Source: Oryzias latipes
Taxonomy: Eukaryota; Chordata; Actinopteri; Beloniformes; Adrianichthyidae
Assembly: GCF_002234675.1 (NCBI RefSeq)
Contig: NC_019881.2
Span: 19,779,494 to 19,843,493, forward strand
DNA: 64,000 nt
Reading direction: 5' to 3'
The first letter of the stretch is position 1. Each line of letters starts with the position of its first letter. A program made the translations under genes and the position numbers. Under the pieces are notes generated by a model. The model had not been told where the DNA came from. It did no database searches and saw only the letters and a program-made list of their open reading frames with translations. This document shows, in pieces, positions 34,050 through 46,582 of this stretch.

Positions 34050-37000
34050 AGGTTAACGGGTAAGAAAGGCTAAAAAAAACAACAACTGAAGCTCTGAGTT
34101 TGTGTGATCTTGAATGACTTCGTCGTTCGCTCTGAGGCTGAAATCACACGCTTTGCTTTGAAAAAGAGCCCCCCCCATGCGTCTTTCCAGCGCTGCTGCA
34201 GGTTTCTGCTTCCACACATCTCGTCACATGTTGCCTATGGCGACCGCCTGTTTACTTTGATGATGTTTTTGATCACACCTTTAATTGTGACTCCTCATTT
34301 TTATGCCTGACAGCTCTCAGGAGTCTTCACAGAGGCTTTTTTTTAAAAGGGGGGCCGACGTGAGGTTTTAGGAGGGAACAGCACGGAGGTGACACTCAAG
34401 AGTCAGGATGTAGCTTTTTTATTTCTGCTTTACGTGTTACACAAATAGCTTCGCTTTCAGTTTTTATCCTAAGCAACAAAGGGGAAATTTTCTGCAGGAT
34501 TTTCAGCGTTTTGGCGTCACGGTGGCTCTTCTGTGGTCGCAAAAATAATTCAGGAGATAACTGTAAGGAAAAAAAACTCCACTCTGTGCATTTCATGTTT
34601 TATTAAATGCATCATTGTGTAATGCAGGATGTCAACTTATCTCTGATGTGATTCACGAGCCTCACAGCTGCTGAATTATGCAGCCGGGCAGATGATTTAC
34701 ATTGTTGTAGATGTATTTCTAAGCAGCAAGCATCAATCACAGCCTTCCCCCCGAGCTCCAAATCCTCTCACGTTTAGGATTTTACGCACTTTCTTGGAGT
34801 TTTTACGCACAAACACAAACCAGTCCAATCTGATGCTGGGTTCTCCATCTGCATTTGTAGTTTATTCCGATCTAGTTTTTGACCCACTTTTAACTGAAAT
34901 TTATTATAAGTGGTGTTGGGTCGCTTCTATTACCTTTAATACTATCTATTTATATTTAAAAAAAAAAGAAAGCTTGTAAAAGTTGCAAAATAATTGACAG
35001 CTGTGTAAAGTTTAAATGAGTGAATTAGTGCATTTAAACTTTGTAAATGTTCAGCTTTTGGCAGGTTAAGCTGTATTGAGGGCCAAGGAAGTGTATCTAT
35101 GACATATATTTGTTGATATATAGTTAAATAATTCAGTTTTATAGCATTTTGGCATCAAATAGCAATAATAAATTACAACTACTGTATATTTTTACATTAT
35201 TTTGTTTCTCTGTGACACAATTGCCAAAATTGCGCTCAGTTGCTGTGAGTTATCTGTTGGTTGCTCAAATTTCTTATTAAATGTGAATGATTTAGCTTCC
35301 AACAGCCTCGGTAAAAGAAGATTAAAACTGAAAACATGCTAACTTGGCTTCTGCTGGTTCGTCCTTCATGTTCGAGCAAAAGTGATTAAAAGCTTTTCAT
35401 GCTGGTCTGCATTCAGAAGTGACTCAATCCACAGAAAACTTCTAATCTTCACCAAACATCTTTCTATTTTAACTTCATGCTTATCTTAACTTCAACTTGA
35501 AACACTGTGAGCTGATGGTGCATTGAGGGAAGCAGCAGATCTGTTTCTGTCTGGACTGTGGAACACTGAGTTAATTTTTTTAACGGGTTTGAAAATGATT
35601 AGAAGAAAGGAGTTGGATAATTTCATGAAAAGAATTCTGATGTTTGTAAATCTCTGAAGCCTAACCGAGGAGGCATCATATGTCTGTTATATCAATCATT
35701 GAATGCACTTTTGATGGTAGAGAAAATAAAACTTTGCTGCCCTCACCAAAAGCTTTTTAGCATTTATGGTCGACTACCCGCTAAATAAAATTTGATGCAA
35801 AACTAATACGATGGTTGCCTCCTTTTTAATTTGTGCAGCTCTTGTCGTAGCAACCAACACATTCACACTCCCTACTCATCATATATGGACGTGTTTTCAG
35901 AGCTCCCTCCACGTCACCTTTTGACGTTTTGGGTGTTCCCAACAGTACCGGTCCGTGGTCTGAGTTGTTTCCACGTCGCACTGCATAATATGCAGCGACT
36001 GACTCTCAAATGTTTCTTGTAATCTCGCAATAATAAAGATGCAGACACGATGGATTCACATTTATATTATGTTTAGAAAATATCAGTTTTACGATGGTTG
36101 TGCCGTTTTATTTTGCTTTATTTATCTGTCACGCCTTAAAAGTTGGATGCGGCTGAAGTTAGCGTCTGGTTGTTATCCTCCATTTGACATTAAGGGAAAA
36201 TCTTCATCGCAAAGTCTAAGTTTAAACCAGCTGCAACTGTTTGACAGAGAAGGAAGATTCGATCAAATAAAGTTTCCAACCCGCTGAATATGTTTCTGAA
36301 CTGAGGAAACTTGTAAAAGGGACATTTAGGATTTTTTCCTACAGAAAGGCTGAATTAAGCAGAAATGTTCCAGTTCTGAAATGAAACCCTGATAGACTGA
36401 AAACCTTCAAACATGTGTTCAAATGTCCATTCTTCAGGGAGGTGTTTGATTCGTGGAAGAGGCTAAAGAGGGCTCCTGGATCCTCCTTTCATACGGTTTT
36501 CTTGGTGATGTCGGCAGGTGTCCTGGTAGTGTTCCTGTTGTGTCTTTATGTCACTAAAAAATCAATACTTTCAAAAGTTTTTAAATTGTGCTGAATTCCT
36601 TTGAAGTAAGAGTTGGATATTACTTACATGCAGAACCTCAGCTACTCAAAAATATATTACACTGAATATTTAGACTTTTTTTTCCAGACCTTAACTTTAA
36701 GACATTTTTAACTAACTGGACCTCTTTATATTTTTATTTGAAGACCCCGGTTTAAGTTAAGTTTTACAACATCCATATGGTGTAGTATTTTATCAGCAGT
36801 TATGAGGCTGCAAATACATGAGCAGTGAATTAGTCAGGGCTGAAGCTGAGATCGTTTGGTCATTCTTTGGTGTTTCCCGGGCCCACAGTAACAGACGCTG
36901 CTCGCCGGTGACTGCTTATTGTGAAAGGCGACATGCAGCACACTGAAACTGGGGGCTGGGCTGGGCTCAGCTCAAGTGAAGATGTAGAAATGCTGGTGTT

Positions 37001-37200
37001 GTGTAGGCTGAGACACTTCCTCCTACTGCAGTGATACTTCATAAGATTCACAGGAAACTTCTGCTCTCACTCACTCCTTCCCTGTCTCTCCATTTCATAA
37101 AGATTTGGCCTGTCTTTACTGTTGCTACGTCCAACAGCTATATTGTTATTTTATATTATTATTAAATAATCTAGAGGTAACAATTGTACAAAAATGTATA
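34050..37200. other. abtb3 intron, no recognised content
   Basis: Mixed AT-rich DNA. No gene, RNA or repeat family seen elsewhere in the window is recognised. Confidence 0.45.
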
Positions 37201-37219
37201 AAAACCATGTTTACATGTG

Positions 37220-37652
37220 TAACGCATGTGCTAAACTAGGCACTTTAACATTGGGAGTTGGGTCATCTAGACCCACTAGACAGTGCTCTGAACCTTTTTT
37301 CTTCAATGATTTGTGATCTTCACTGGTGTCCATGGATTACATGAAATTGGTAATGGTACTGGGGGGCAATTACCATATCAATGGCGAGCAGTTAACATCA
37401 CCCAGTGGGGGTCCTTAGGCAAGGCCCTTAACACTACTGCCTCCCGAGCGCGGTTCAGCTGCAGCTCACCGCTCCCCAAGGGGATGGGTCAAATGCGGAG
37501 AAGAATTTCCCCATTGAGGGATGAATACAGTATAAATTTATTTATTTTATTTATTTATTTTTAAATCTTTCCACCTTTATCCACCTTTGTCATGGTAGGG
37601 AGAACACGTCAATGTAAGGGGGGGGGGTCATCTAAGATAAAACAAGGGTTAA
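37220..37652. mobile_element. TTAA MITE copy 2, carrying a nested insertion
   Basis: The outer segments 37220-37347 and 37567-37652 align block by block with 8074-8286. At tacatgaaat|ctttccacc the sequence is interrupted by 37348-37566. The left terminus is eroded (taacgcatgtgct) while the right ends acaagggttaa. Confidence 0.75.
37348..37566 (+). mobile_element. SINE-like insertion inside the TTAA MITE
   Basis: The insert ends in an A/T-rich ttta-type tail, contains gggatgggtcaaatgcggag (the SINE body motif also found near 20345) and is flanked by AAAT (37344-37347 and 37563-37566). It is a retroposed tRNA-SINE 3' portion. The empty copy at 8.2 kb proves it is an insertion. Confidence 0.7.
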
Positions 37653-38343
37653 AACACATAAAGACGTGAAAAAATTGATCAAAGACAAACTGTTCTTTGT
37701 CTTAAATATTTGCAAATTAGTCCAAAGGGGTTACACCGACAGCTGACTCCATTTAGCTTCATCAAGAGTTCACTTAAAGCTCCTAAAGTTGACAAAGCAT
37801 ATTTCCTATTTTAAACAGCAGTCATTTGATCAACACAAAACAAAATAACAAGCCCATTTTCACACCAGGAACCCTGCAGCTCCCAACTGTAAACAAAAGT
37901 ATTTGTAGTTTGGCAAGATAACTTGACTCTTCACCAACAGCTTTTATTTTGCTCAAATGTATACTTTATTTTTCCTTTTCTAGAGCTCAGAGTTGTATTT
38001 GGATTCAGTTTGTGAAAGACGTACCAGAGTTTAGTTGTGTAGTCTGTACCAGAACTAAAACACACTTTCACAACTGCCAAACAAAACAATGTAAAGAAAG
38101 AATATATAGACTCAAACAAAAGAGAAAAATATTCATTTTCATATTTGAGGCAGGCTTAAAACACAGAAAACCTGGAGCCAAGTCAGTTCACCAAGTAACC
38201 ACTAGAGGACTTGTAGGACAGGAACTGTTCATTGACATGGGAATGTACCTGTGCAACAAGAACAAATGTATTGTTCCAAAACCCTGCCAGATCTCAGTGG
38301 ATTAAGAGTAGTTATGACAACTAAACTAGGTGTGCCTTGACAC

Positions 38344-38404
38344 TGAGTCATCTGGACTTATTGTCTTTTCAGAAAGAGACAATAAGTCCAGATTCCATGA
38401 CTCA
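38344..38404. other. Near-perfect 61-nt hairpin
   Basis: TGAGTCAT (38344-38351) plus a 15-nt arm (38352-38366) pair perfectly with 38377-38391 and ATGACTCA (38397-38404). The only break is a 5-nt bulge (38392-38396). A few more pairs extend toward a 4-nt loop. The size and shape suit a pre-miRNA-like fold or the remnant of a tiny foldback element. The ends are AP-1 sites (TGAGTCA/TGACTCA). No family is recognised. Confidence 0.5.
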
Positions 38405-38885
38405 ACATGATGTCAGCGTCACCTGTATGAATGAGTGTCTTTATTGTGATATGAACTAGGTGTACATTTTTGTAAACGTAGTTTTTATTTTTTAGGCGAA
38501 CCAAAAAATGCCATCAAAAGGGTGAAGAATGATGATTGACCATTGAATTTCCTGTTCTGCTTCAGTCTTACTGGTTGACTTTTGATAGCAGTTAGGTTTG
38601 TTTGTCCCGCCTACTCATCGACTATTAGAAAGGTCAGCTGATGTCATATCCTGTTAAAAAAACATTTAACATTGGCCGTATATGTTTAAATGTTTACAGT
38701 TTTTGGTTCAAAGGTCAATACAGATATGCATCCTTCAATGATAGTGTGCATTGGTGCGCTTAATCATTGGTTGTTCTTTGACATAGAGACTCATGAATTG
38801 GTCTGAAACATCCCAAAAACACAACGGTTGCTATGGTCCACTCACCTATACCATGGCTCCAATTTTGAATACAACTTTTTAGAAT

Positions 38886-38975
38886 CATAAGGTTGCTGGA
38901 GCCTATCTGAGTTACTGTTGGACGAAAGTGGTTTACATCCTGGACAGGGAACTGAAAGGGTCGCAGCGACACACT
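38886..38975 (-). mobile_element. SINE 3' tail fragment
   Basis: The reverse complement contains gataggctccagcaacct preceded by ccctgtccaggatgtaaacc, the 3' end of the composite tRNA SINE seen at 26113-26244. Confidence 0.55.
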
Positions 38976-40007
38976 GCCACTTATACTTACATTACAACTG
39001 TGTTGTGTTTTGTAGAAAAATAATTTGGATTGTTTTAGTTTGTGATGCCAAACAAGAGTGACGTTTTACGTGCAAAAATAACAGCTTTGTTGCTTTAAAT
39101 TGACCATAACTAGCTCTTTTTGTCCAGAGTTGATGCCAGATTATTTTCTAAGAAGAATATTTGGTGTAATATTTTATTTGGGACAGTCAAGGGCCAAGTG
39201 ACGAGACAACACCTACAGTGTTGTTTTTTCAAATCCTTAGTCAAAGAAAGCTGAAGGCTGAATGCAGCAAATGAGCTGCTGAAAACAGTCTTTATGTTTG
39301 TAATCCTTTCTGAGTAAACTGCCTGTCAACAGATAAAGTCTCAGAATATCCAAATATAATGGCGCTTTTTAGAAGTTAAAAGTGAAACTGAGCAATTAAT
39401 TAAACTGTATTCAAGCGTGTTCAAAGCATTTTTCCCACACAAATCTTTTGCTTGCTGCCAAATGCGACTCCACCGTTTATTTCGTATTTTCTAATGCAAG
39501 TCAGCTCTTGCAGCTGCTTCTCGGTTGCGTAAAAACAAATCACGATTTTCCTTGTATTTCAGTATTGTGTTCCTTTTATATTTATCTCTGGCATGTTTTC
39601 TGTCTGGTTGAACCAGTTTTCTTTTCAGTATCTGGTTCTTCTGTATAGTGGGACAGACAAGTAGAGACTCATCAAAGTTCTGACAGTTGACATTGCAGCT
39701 CAACTGTATCTTGGGTGTCTTTTCCCTAATGTGGGAAAACGCTTCACGGTCACTTGAAATCTTCAGCAAACCCTTCAACAGATTGCTGTAAAGTTCAGGG
39801 CATAAATTCAGCTGAAAGCAGCTAAATGTCTCATGAAGAAACCTAAATCTGAAAACAAACAAAGATTTGAGTCTTAGGGGTTAAACTTGTAGGGGATTGT
39901 GACATCACCGACCCAGATTACAGCAGAGCTGTCTGCTCTTTTTTTCTCTTCAAGCCACGTCTTGGTTCTTTTGAAACAGGTGGTGCAGAGTTTTTTGCAG
40001 AGTCAAA

Positions 40008-40265
40008 GTGTCACGCCTACATGAAGTGAACTTATGGCAAAACCACGTCAAACGCATTTTGGGTTTCTATCTTTATCTGGACGCCTCCCTGGGGAGGCCC
40101 CGGGGAAGACCCAGCACACGCTGGAGAGACTATGGCTCTCGGCTGGCCTGGGAACACCTCGTGGTCCCCCCAGAGGAACTGGAGGAAGGGGCGTCTGCTT
40201 AGACTGCTGCCCCCGTGACCCGGTCCAGAATGTCCGGAAGAAGATGGATAGATGGATGGATGGAT
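40008..40265 (+). mobile_element. 5'-truncated LINE 3' end
   Basis: The translated piece GRPRGRPSTRWRDYGSRLAW...VPPEELEE is the C-terminal end of a fish non-LTR retrotransposon ORF. A short 3' tail ending in (GATG)n repeats (about 40242-40263) follows. All upstream reverse-transcriptase sequence is missing, as in target-primed 5' truncation. It sits 60 bp before the LTR element. Confidence 0.7.
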
Positions 40266-40324
40266 CTTTTTCTTCTTGATATTGATAAAAACAGCTGGAT
40301 ACCAATAATTTTATATGATATCTG

Positions 40325-40636
40325 TGTGGGAAATAGAGATTTTTTTATTTATAAGTTGGACAAGATAATGTGGAAGCTAAGCTCCCCACAACAGTTTTGT
40401 TTTGTTAATTGTGCAAAACACCTTGCATGTTGTGCATCTTTAAGACGCCACTAGGTGGCGCTTGCAAAATTCTGAGAAGAGAGAGAGTTTTTCTGAGAAA
40501 GACCAGCACGTTAACAGGGTCCGTGGCTGGTGAGCTAAAAACGAAAAAGGAAGTGCAGTTGCCTTTTCATGTCGGTGGACTAATAAACAACTGAATTCTA
40601 TCAAGCGGCCTCCTCATCTCTTTCAAGAGTGCAACA
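40325..40636 (+). repeat. 5' LTR
   Basis: It begins TGTGGGAAAT and ends GTGCAACA (TG...CA). It holds a TATA-like TTTATAAG (40348-40355), a perfect CTCF core CCACTAGGTGGCGC (40448-40461) and AATAAA (40582-40587). Confidence 0.93.
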
Positions 40637-40641
40637 AAATT

Positions 40642-40659
40642 TGGTAGCAGAGGATGGTT
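40642..40659 (+). other. Primer-binding site, initiator tRNA-Met
   Basis: TGGTAGCAGAGGATGGTT is complementary over 18 nt to the 3' end of vertebrate initiator tRNA-Met including CCA. It starts 5 nt after the LTR. Confidence 0.88.
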
Positions 40660-40708
40660 CAGCGGTGCATGGACAGCCTTTGAGTCGGACCGAAGGGAAA
40701 GGAGCACG

Positions 40709-43700
40709 ATGGAGTTGGAGCAGCTACAGGACAAGCTAAGTGAAGCCTTGGTGCAGCTACAGCCTGAGCAGCTACAGAAGGTATGCTCTTTTGCGAAGAT
40801 CGACCCGGGACTGTTATCCAAAAAGCACACGCTGATAAGATTGATAAGTGAAGAAGTAGAAAAAATTGTTGAAAGCGAAGAGGAGGATACCACGTGCGCT
40901 TTTCTGCTTAAGCTAATCAGCTATGCTAATGAGGCTAAGCCAGCCACGCTGCAGCCTTCCCCGCCACCGCAGCTTCAAACCGCAGACACAAGTCATGATC
41001 ATGCTGAAGCTCTTTTGAGTTTACAAAAGCAATATGCGGTTCTGCAGGAAAGTTTCGTAGAGTCAACTAAGCGGATTGAAGCAGAAATGGCCAAATTAAC
41101 AATGAGAGGGGCAGGCCAAGCACAAAGTCACCCGAGTCTGACGCAGCACGTGGTCCCCCCAGCTCCTACTCTGCCTGAAGTGAGCATTAGAAAAGAGTTT
41201 CGGATTAATGGCCAGATCGGAGAGCGGGGACAAAAGGACAAATTGTCTTATTCAAACCTCATCCACCAGATTGACATGGGTTTAAAGAAAAATCACAGTG
41301 AGGCTGATATCATTGAAGCGGTTGTCAGAGCAGTGAGTCCTGGTCTCAGCTTGCGTGATATGCTGGAGATAAAGTCAGACCTCACCCTCTCACAGTTGCG
41401 GACAATCCTGCGTGGACATTATAAAGAGGACAGTTCCACTGATCTTTACAATTGCTTGATCAATCTCACCCAAGAATGTAATGAGTCACCACAGAACTTT
41501 TTGTTTCGGGCCATTGAATTAAAAGAAAGACTGTTGCTAGCATCAAAAGAGCCTGGTGCAGAAGAACAGTACAGCCCCGAGTTGATTCAGAGAAAGTTCC
41601 TGAGGGCTGTGGAAACTGGACTGTTAAGTGCTGATATAAAATATCAACTAAAGCGCTACTTGGAGGATCCAGCTGTTACTGATGAGCACCTGATAGCCAA
41701 AATAAATGCAGCTGCTAGTCTTGAATGGGAAAGAAAGCAAAAGTTCAAAAAGCACGTCAGAGAACCCAGGGTCAAAGAAGTCAGAGTGGAAGCCCAAGCA
41801 GGTCCAGAGACGGCAGTGGCCAGTGTGAGTAGCCGACCATGTCCTACAATGACAAAAGGTAAAACGCCTGAAATGCCAAATGCAACACGCACGGAATCAG
41901 AGCTTCTTGACATGGTAACACAGCTTAAAGGGGAAATGGAAGAGATAAAGAAAGCCATTCGTGAGTCTCCCCGAGCCCCTTTTCATTTCAGAACCAACAG
42001 GAAAAGAGGGTGCAAGAGCTGTCAGGCTGCAAACAATGGAGAGCAATGCGACCACTGTTTCAAATGTGGGAGGAGTGGCCATTTGTCACGGGACTGTAGA
42101 TCTGGAAAAACACAAGGTAAAGGGCCAGTAAACATGGCTGCTAGCACTGTCATCACCAGACCTACACAAGCTGAGACACAAGAGCTTTACCAGCTAGTAA
42201 CAGACAGCATTCAGAAATTAGAGGCAAGGTTGGCAGCTAAAACAGAGTCAACTCCGGATAAAGAAACCATTAGTGTCAATCTACTGTCCCCAAATCGCAG
42301 ATCACAGCTTCTCAACCTGATTGGAAAAAAATATGTGATTTCCTGCTCACTTAATGATGTGGAAACAAAAGCTTTGTGGGACACAGGATCGCAGGTCTGC
42401 CTCATAAATGAGACTTGGAGACAACGCAACATGCCAAACACAACAGTCAGGGATCTAATAGAGTTAGTTGGTCCAGATATGTTGGATGGGAGGGCAGTAA
42501 ACCAGACACCAATTCCATTTTCCGGGTGGGTGGAGGTTACTTTTAAACTTCCAACAGACACTTGTTCGAAAATCGAGCTGCTTGTCCCAGTGTTAGTGGC
42601 ATCCGGAGTGGGAGTGGCGGAGCAACCCATAATTGGATTTAATGTGATTGAACAGGTCCTTAAGATGGGCATAGAACCTCCTGATGCAATCAGTGATGCA
42701 GTCAGCACCGCCTTTTCCTTTGATTGTAAAAAGACTGAAGTTTTCTTAAAAGTGATGCAAAATGGAGAGGATGGCTTGGGAGAAGGCATTGTAAAATTGG
42801 GTTGTGACACAGTGACTGTTCCTGCTGGCCAAACTAAAACAGTAAAGTGTTTTGTCCGAACTGGCACCCTTACAGACGCACAGGATGTACTGTTTGAGCC
42901 GAGCCAACACACTCAATTACCAGAGGGGTTACAGGTGCAGAAGGGGGTAGTAAGGTTAAAAAGAGGAAAACGGGCAGCAGTAACGATTCCAATTACAAAC
43001 AGTACAACTTATGACATTCGGCTGCCAGGTAAAACCATTTTTGGGCAAACGCAAAGACTCAAGGTCATCTACCCTGCAGAAATGAGACCCACTACGGTAG
43101 GGCAGGTTGGGACAAACACAGTAAACTCAAAGGCGGAAAACGGAGAAGGCAAAGAAACAGACCTCACTGAAAAGGAGCCGGTGGACGCCTGGGAACCTCC
43201 GGTTCCCCTGGATCACCTTTCTCCAGCCGAGAAAGACAAAGTCAAACAGCTTTTAAGGGAGGAGAGAGATGCTTTTGCACGTGATGAGTATGATGTAGGT
43301 ACAATTCCCTCTCTGCAGTTGAAAATAAGACTGAACGACCCCACCCCTGTTAAAAAGACATACATTTCAGTCCCCAAGCCACTTCATAAAGAAGTAAAAG
43401 AATACTTGGAAGATCTGTTAAACAGGGGTTGGATAACCAAATCAAAGTCATCTTACTCAAGTCCCATTGTCTGTGTGCGGAAAAAAGATGGGGGCCTTCG
43501 CCTGTGCTGTGACTTCAGGGAGCTAAACAAAAAGTCAATACCCGATCGCCACCCTATTCCCCGCATACAGGACATGTTAAACAGTCTGAAGGGAAGTGCC
43601 TGGTTCTCAGTCCTCGATCAAGGCAAGGCATATCACCAGGGCTTCCTGGAAGAATCCAGCCGTCCCCTCACTGCATTTATTACGCCCTGGGGTCTCTTCG

Positions 43701-46582
43701 AATGGGTAAGAATTCCCTTCGGTTTGTCCTCAGCTCCAGCAGCATTCCAGAGATCAATGGAGGAGTGTTTGTGGGGGTTGAGGGATGATATCTGTCTGCC
43801 TTACCTCGATGATAATCTTGTTCATTCACAGACTTTTGATGATCATCTGCGGGATCTAAGAGACGTCCTACACCGATACAAAAGCCACGGAGTGAAGTTG
43901 ACTCCTCGTAAATGTGAGGTTTTCAAAAAAAAGGTACGTTTTCTTGGCAAGTTAGTCACAGAAGAAGGCTATACTATGGACCCTGCAGATGTTGCCCCTG
44001 TGCAAGCCCTGAAACACAATCAGCCCACAACAGTAGGAGAGTTAAGGAAGCTGTTAGGTTTTGTTTCATATTACCGCAGTTATATACCTAACTTCTCCCG
44101 AATAGCAAAGCCTTTATATGACCTCCTGAGTAATGACAAAATGGGCACAATAAAACAAAAACCCAAGAAACAAAGTAACTTTGGGCAGTTGGCCTCATCA
44201 CACAAAATCAACTGGTCTTCTGAACATCAGAGAGTTTTGTGCCAACTCATTGACTTTCTCTCCCAGCCTCCAGTGTTGGGTTACCCAGACTTTGAGGAGC
44301 CATTTATTGTCCACTGTGATGCTTCCCAAGAAGGGCTAGGAGCGGTGCTATACCAGCGACAAAATGGAAAACTTGTGGTGATAGCGTACGGCTCCAGAAG
44401 TCTAACTGCCCCAGAGAAAAATTATCACCTCCATTCTGGGAAGTTGGAATTCCTTGCACTGAAATGGGCCATAAGTGAGAGGTTTAGGGATTTTCTGTAT
44501 TATTCCCCACCATTTACAGTTTATACAGACAATAATCCTCTCACCTATGTGCTCTCCACGGCGAAGTTAAATGCCACAACACAGAGGTGGGTTGCGGAGT
44601 TAGCCGATTTTCAGTTTGTGATTAAGTACCGGCCCGGAAAAGCAAACAGGGATGCAGATGGCCTCTCACGAATGCCACTAGATATGGAGCAGTATATGAG
44701 CAAATGCATACAGGATGTTCACCCAGATGTAATACAGTGTGTGGTGCAGGCGGTCAGTGTAAAGTCTCAAAATAACGAGCCATGGCTTTGTCCAGTGACC
44801 ATTTCTTCTCTCATCAGTGAAACAGAGCAAGCAGTCACTTCCATTGCTGAACTTCCAAAAACAGTCTTGAGAAGGGCTCAAGAAGAAGATGCAGTCCTAG
44901 GAGATGTTGTGCGCTATGTGGAGTCAAATCAATGGCCAAAAAGTGGAAAACGTCTTAATAGCAAAGTTGCAGCATTATTTAGAGAAAAACACAAACTAAA
45001 AAAAGGTGAGGATGGGCTAATTTACAGACAGACTGCATCCCGCACCCAGCTGCTGTTGCCTCAGAAGTATCACAAGCTAGTTTATAAGGAGCTTCACGAA
45101 AAGATGGGTCACTTAGGGGTGGAGAGAGTCATGAATCTAATCAGAGAGCGATTTTACTGGGCTAACATGCAGAAAGATGTAACACATTACATCACAAAGG
45201 TGTGCAGCTGTTTAAAAAACAAGCGTCCCAACAGGCCCACAAGAGCCCCTTTGACTAACATCATCACCACCTACCCCTTTGAGCTAGTCTCTGTGGACTT
45301 CCTGCATCTGGAAAGATGCAAAGGCGGTTATGAGTATATTCTGGTTTTAATGGACCATTTTACACGTTTTGCTCAAGCCTACCCCTGCCGCAACAAAGCC
45401 GCCCACACTGCCGCTGAGAAGATCTTTGGAGACTTTGCACTCAGGTTTGGGTTCCCCACCCGTCTCCACCACGATCAGGGAAAAGAGTTCCAAAATAAAC
45501 TGTTTGCAAAGTTACAGGAGTATAGTGGTGTCCAGGGGTCCAGAACAACTCCCTACCACCCACAAGGAAATGGGCAGGTGGAGCGGTTTAACCGCACTTT
45601 GTTGGCTATGCTCAGAAACCTGCCAGAAGCAGACAAGGCTGATTGGAAGTCGTCTCTTGCCAAGGTGGTTCATTCCTATAACTGCACCAGGAGTGAGGCA
45701 ACGGGATATGCACCCTATTACCTTTTGTTCGGCCGCAGCCCAAAGCTCCCAATCGATCTAATGTTTGGTCTAGAAACCAGAGAACAGAGTTCATCTCAAC
45801 AGGACTACGCAGAAAAATGGAGAGCTAAAATGGCTGAAGCTTATAGGCTAGCCTCAAAGTCAGCTCAAAAGGAAGCCATGAGAGGAAAAGCCCTGTACGA
45901 CAGAAGGACATATGGTGCAGAATTGCTTCCTGGCTCCAGAGTGCTTGTTAGAAACCTAACAGAAAAAGGAGGGCCAGGAAAACTAAGATCATTCTGGGAA
46001 CATCGAGTTCATGTAGTAACCCAAAGGAAGCACCAAGACACCCCAGTGTATGAAATTAAACCTGAAAATGGCAAAGGACGCACCCGGGTAATGCACAGAA
46101 ATTTACTCTTGCCATGTGACTTTCTCCCGCTGGACACAGAAGACTCTCAACAAGAAAAAATGAGAAAGAAAAGATACACTCAAGAACATCAGGTGAACAC
46201 TCGAGAGAGCTCAGCTGATGAAGAAGAGGATGAAGAGTGCTGGCGTGCGATTAGCGGACTGCCAGCTGGAAGGGATACACGCAGCCGCCTTCAACTCAGA
46301 GCTGAAGCGCCAGTGTTTCACCCCTACAACAAAAGAAGTCAAGAGAGTGAGAACAGCGACTCAGATGAAGATGCAGGACCACTGGAGCCTGATGATGCAA
46401 TGGCTCCAGGTGACCCAGCTGAGAAAGATGAGGTCCAGGCAGAGGTGCCGTTTGAGTCCAGTTCCAGTGACCAGGAAGATCCTCCCTACAACTCTGTGAA
46501 ACAGTATCCTTTCCGACAAAGAAAAAAAAGACAAGTGTTTACCTATGATAAATTAGGTCTGCCTAGCACTTCATATGTTTAA
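40709..46582 (+). CDS. Gag-Pol polyprotein of Ty3/Gypsy element (1957 aa)
   Basis: One uninterrupted frame encodes both Gag and Pol, with no stop or frameshift between them. Gag (about 1-480) has a small helical N-terminal domain (1-75), a coiled-coil-prone linker, a capsid-like region (about 165-345) and a CCHC zinc knuckle ([14 protein letters not shown], about 450-463). The protease active site is DTGS (Asp558). Reverse transcriptase carries YLDD (1032-1035). RNase H begins around the HCDAS aspartate (1204). Integrase has an HHCC-type finger from His1463 and the triad Asp1530, Asp1589, Glu1625, with the usual 35 residues between the last two. A GPY/F-like module lies near 1750-1785. The C-terminal ~170 residues are acidic and Ser-rich. 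The integrase finger's last two cysteines read CSC (one residue between) instead of the usual two, which may be a clade feature. All catalytic residues are present, so the element may be competent. Confidence 0.95.
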   Translation: MELEQLQDKLSEALVQLQPEQLQKVCSFAKIDPGLLSKKHTLIRLISEEVEKIVESEEEDTTCAFLLKLISYANEAKPATLQPSPPPQLQTADTSHDHAEALLSLQKQYAVLQESFVESTKRIEAEMAKLTMRGAGQAQSHPSLTQHVVPPAPTLPEVSIRKEFRINGQIGERGQKDKLSYSNLIHQIDMGLKKNHSEADIIEAVVRAVSPGLSLRDMLEIKSDLTLSQLRTILRGHYKEDSSTDLYNCLINLTQECNESPQNFLFRAIELKERLLLASKEPGAEEQYSPELIQRKFLRAVETGLLSADIKYQLKRYLEDPAVTDEHLIAKINAAASLEWERKQKFKKHVREPRVKEVRVEAQAGPETAVASVSSRPCPTMTKGKTPEMPNATRTESELLDMVTQLKGEMEEIKKAIRESPRAPFHFRTNRKRGCKSCQAANNGEQCDHCFKCGRSGHLSRDCRSGKTQGKGPVNMAASTVITRPTQAETQELYQLVTDSIQKLEARLAAKTESTPDKETISVNLLSPNRRSQLLNLIGKKYVISCSLNDVETKALWDTGSQVCLINETWRQRNMPNTTVRDLIELVGPDMLDGRAVNQTPIPFSGWVEVTFKLPTDTCSKIELLVPVLVASGVGVAEQPIIGFNVIEQVLKMGIEPPDAISDAVSTAFSFDCKKTEVFLKVMQNGEDGLGEGIVKLGCDTVTVPAGQTKTVKCFVRTGTLTDAQDVLFEPSQHTQLPEGLQVQKGVVRLKRGKRAAVTIPITNSTTYDIRLPGKTIFGQTQRLKVIYPAEMRPTTVGQVGTNTVNSKAENGEGKETDLTEKEPVDAWEPPVPLDHLSPAEKDKVKQLLREERDAFARDEYDVGTIPSLQLKIRLNDPTPVKKTYISVPKPLHKEVKEYLEDLLNRGWITKSKSSYSSPIVCVRKKDGGLRLCCDFRELNKKSIPDRHPIPRIQDMLNSLKGSAWFSVLDQGKAYHQGFLEESSRPLTAFITPWGLFEWVRIPFGLSSAPAAFQRSMEECLWGLRDDICLPYLDDNLVHSQTFDDHLRDLRDVLHRYKSHGVKLTPRKCEVFKKKVRFLGKLVTEEGYTMDPADVAPVQALKHNQPTTVGELRKLLGFVSYYRSYIPNFSRIAKPLYDLLSNDKMGTIKQKPKKQSNFGQLASSHKINWSSEHQRVLCQLIDFLSQPPVLGYPDFEEPFIVHCDASQEGLGAVLYQRQNGKLVVIAYGSRSLTAPEKNYHLHSGKLEFLALKWAISERFRDFLYYSPPFTVYTDNNPLTYVLSTAKLNATTQRWVAELADFQFVIKYRPGKANRDADGLSRMPLDMEQYMSKCIQDVHPDVIQCVVQAVSVKSQNNEPWLCPVTISSLISETEQAVTSIAELPKTVLRRAQEEDAVLGDVVRYVESNQWPKSGKRLNSKVAALFREKHKLKKGEDGLIYRQTASRTQLLLPQKYHKLVYKELHEKMGHLGVERVMNLIRERFYWANMQKDVTHYITKVCSCLKNKRPNRPTRAPLTNIITTYPFELVSVDFLHLERCKGGYEYILVLMDHFTRFAQAYPCRNKAAHTAAEKIFGDFALRFGFPTRLHHDQGKEFQNKLFAKLQEYSGVQGSRTTPYHPQGNGQVERFNRTLLAMLRNLPEADKADWKSSLAKVVHSYNCTRSEATGYAPYYLLFGRSPKLPIDLMFGLETREQSSSQQDYAEKWRAKMAEAYRLASKSAQKEAMRGKALYDRRTYGAELLPGSRVLVRNLTEKGGPGKLRSFWEHRVHVVTQRKHQDTPVYEIKPENGKGRTRVMHRNLLLPCDFLPLDTEDSQQEKMRKKRYTQEHQVNTRESSADEEEDEECWRAISGLPAGRDTRSRLQLRAEAPVFHPYNKRSQESENSDSDEDAGPLEPDDAMAPGDPAEKDEVQAEVPFESSSSDQEDPPYNSVKQYPFRQRKKRQVFTYDKLGLPSTSYV

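Noticed and set aside
38208..38221. CCACTAGAGGACTT as another CTCF site
   Set aside because: It departs from the core consensus in the GGC positions, unlike the three perfect cores reported.
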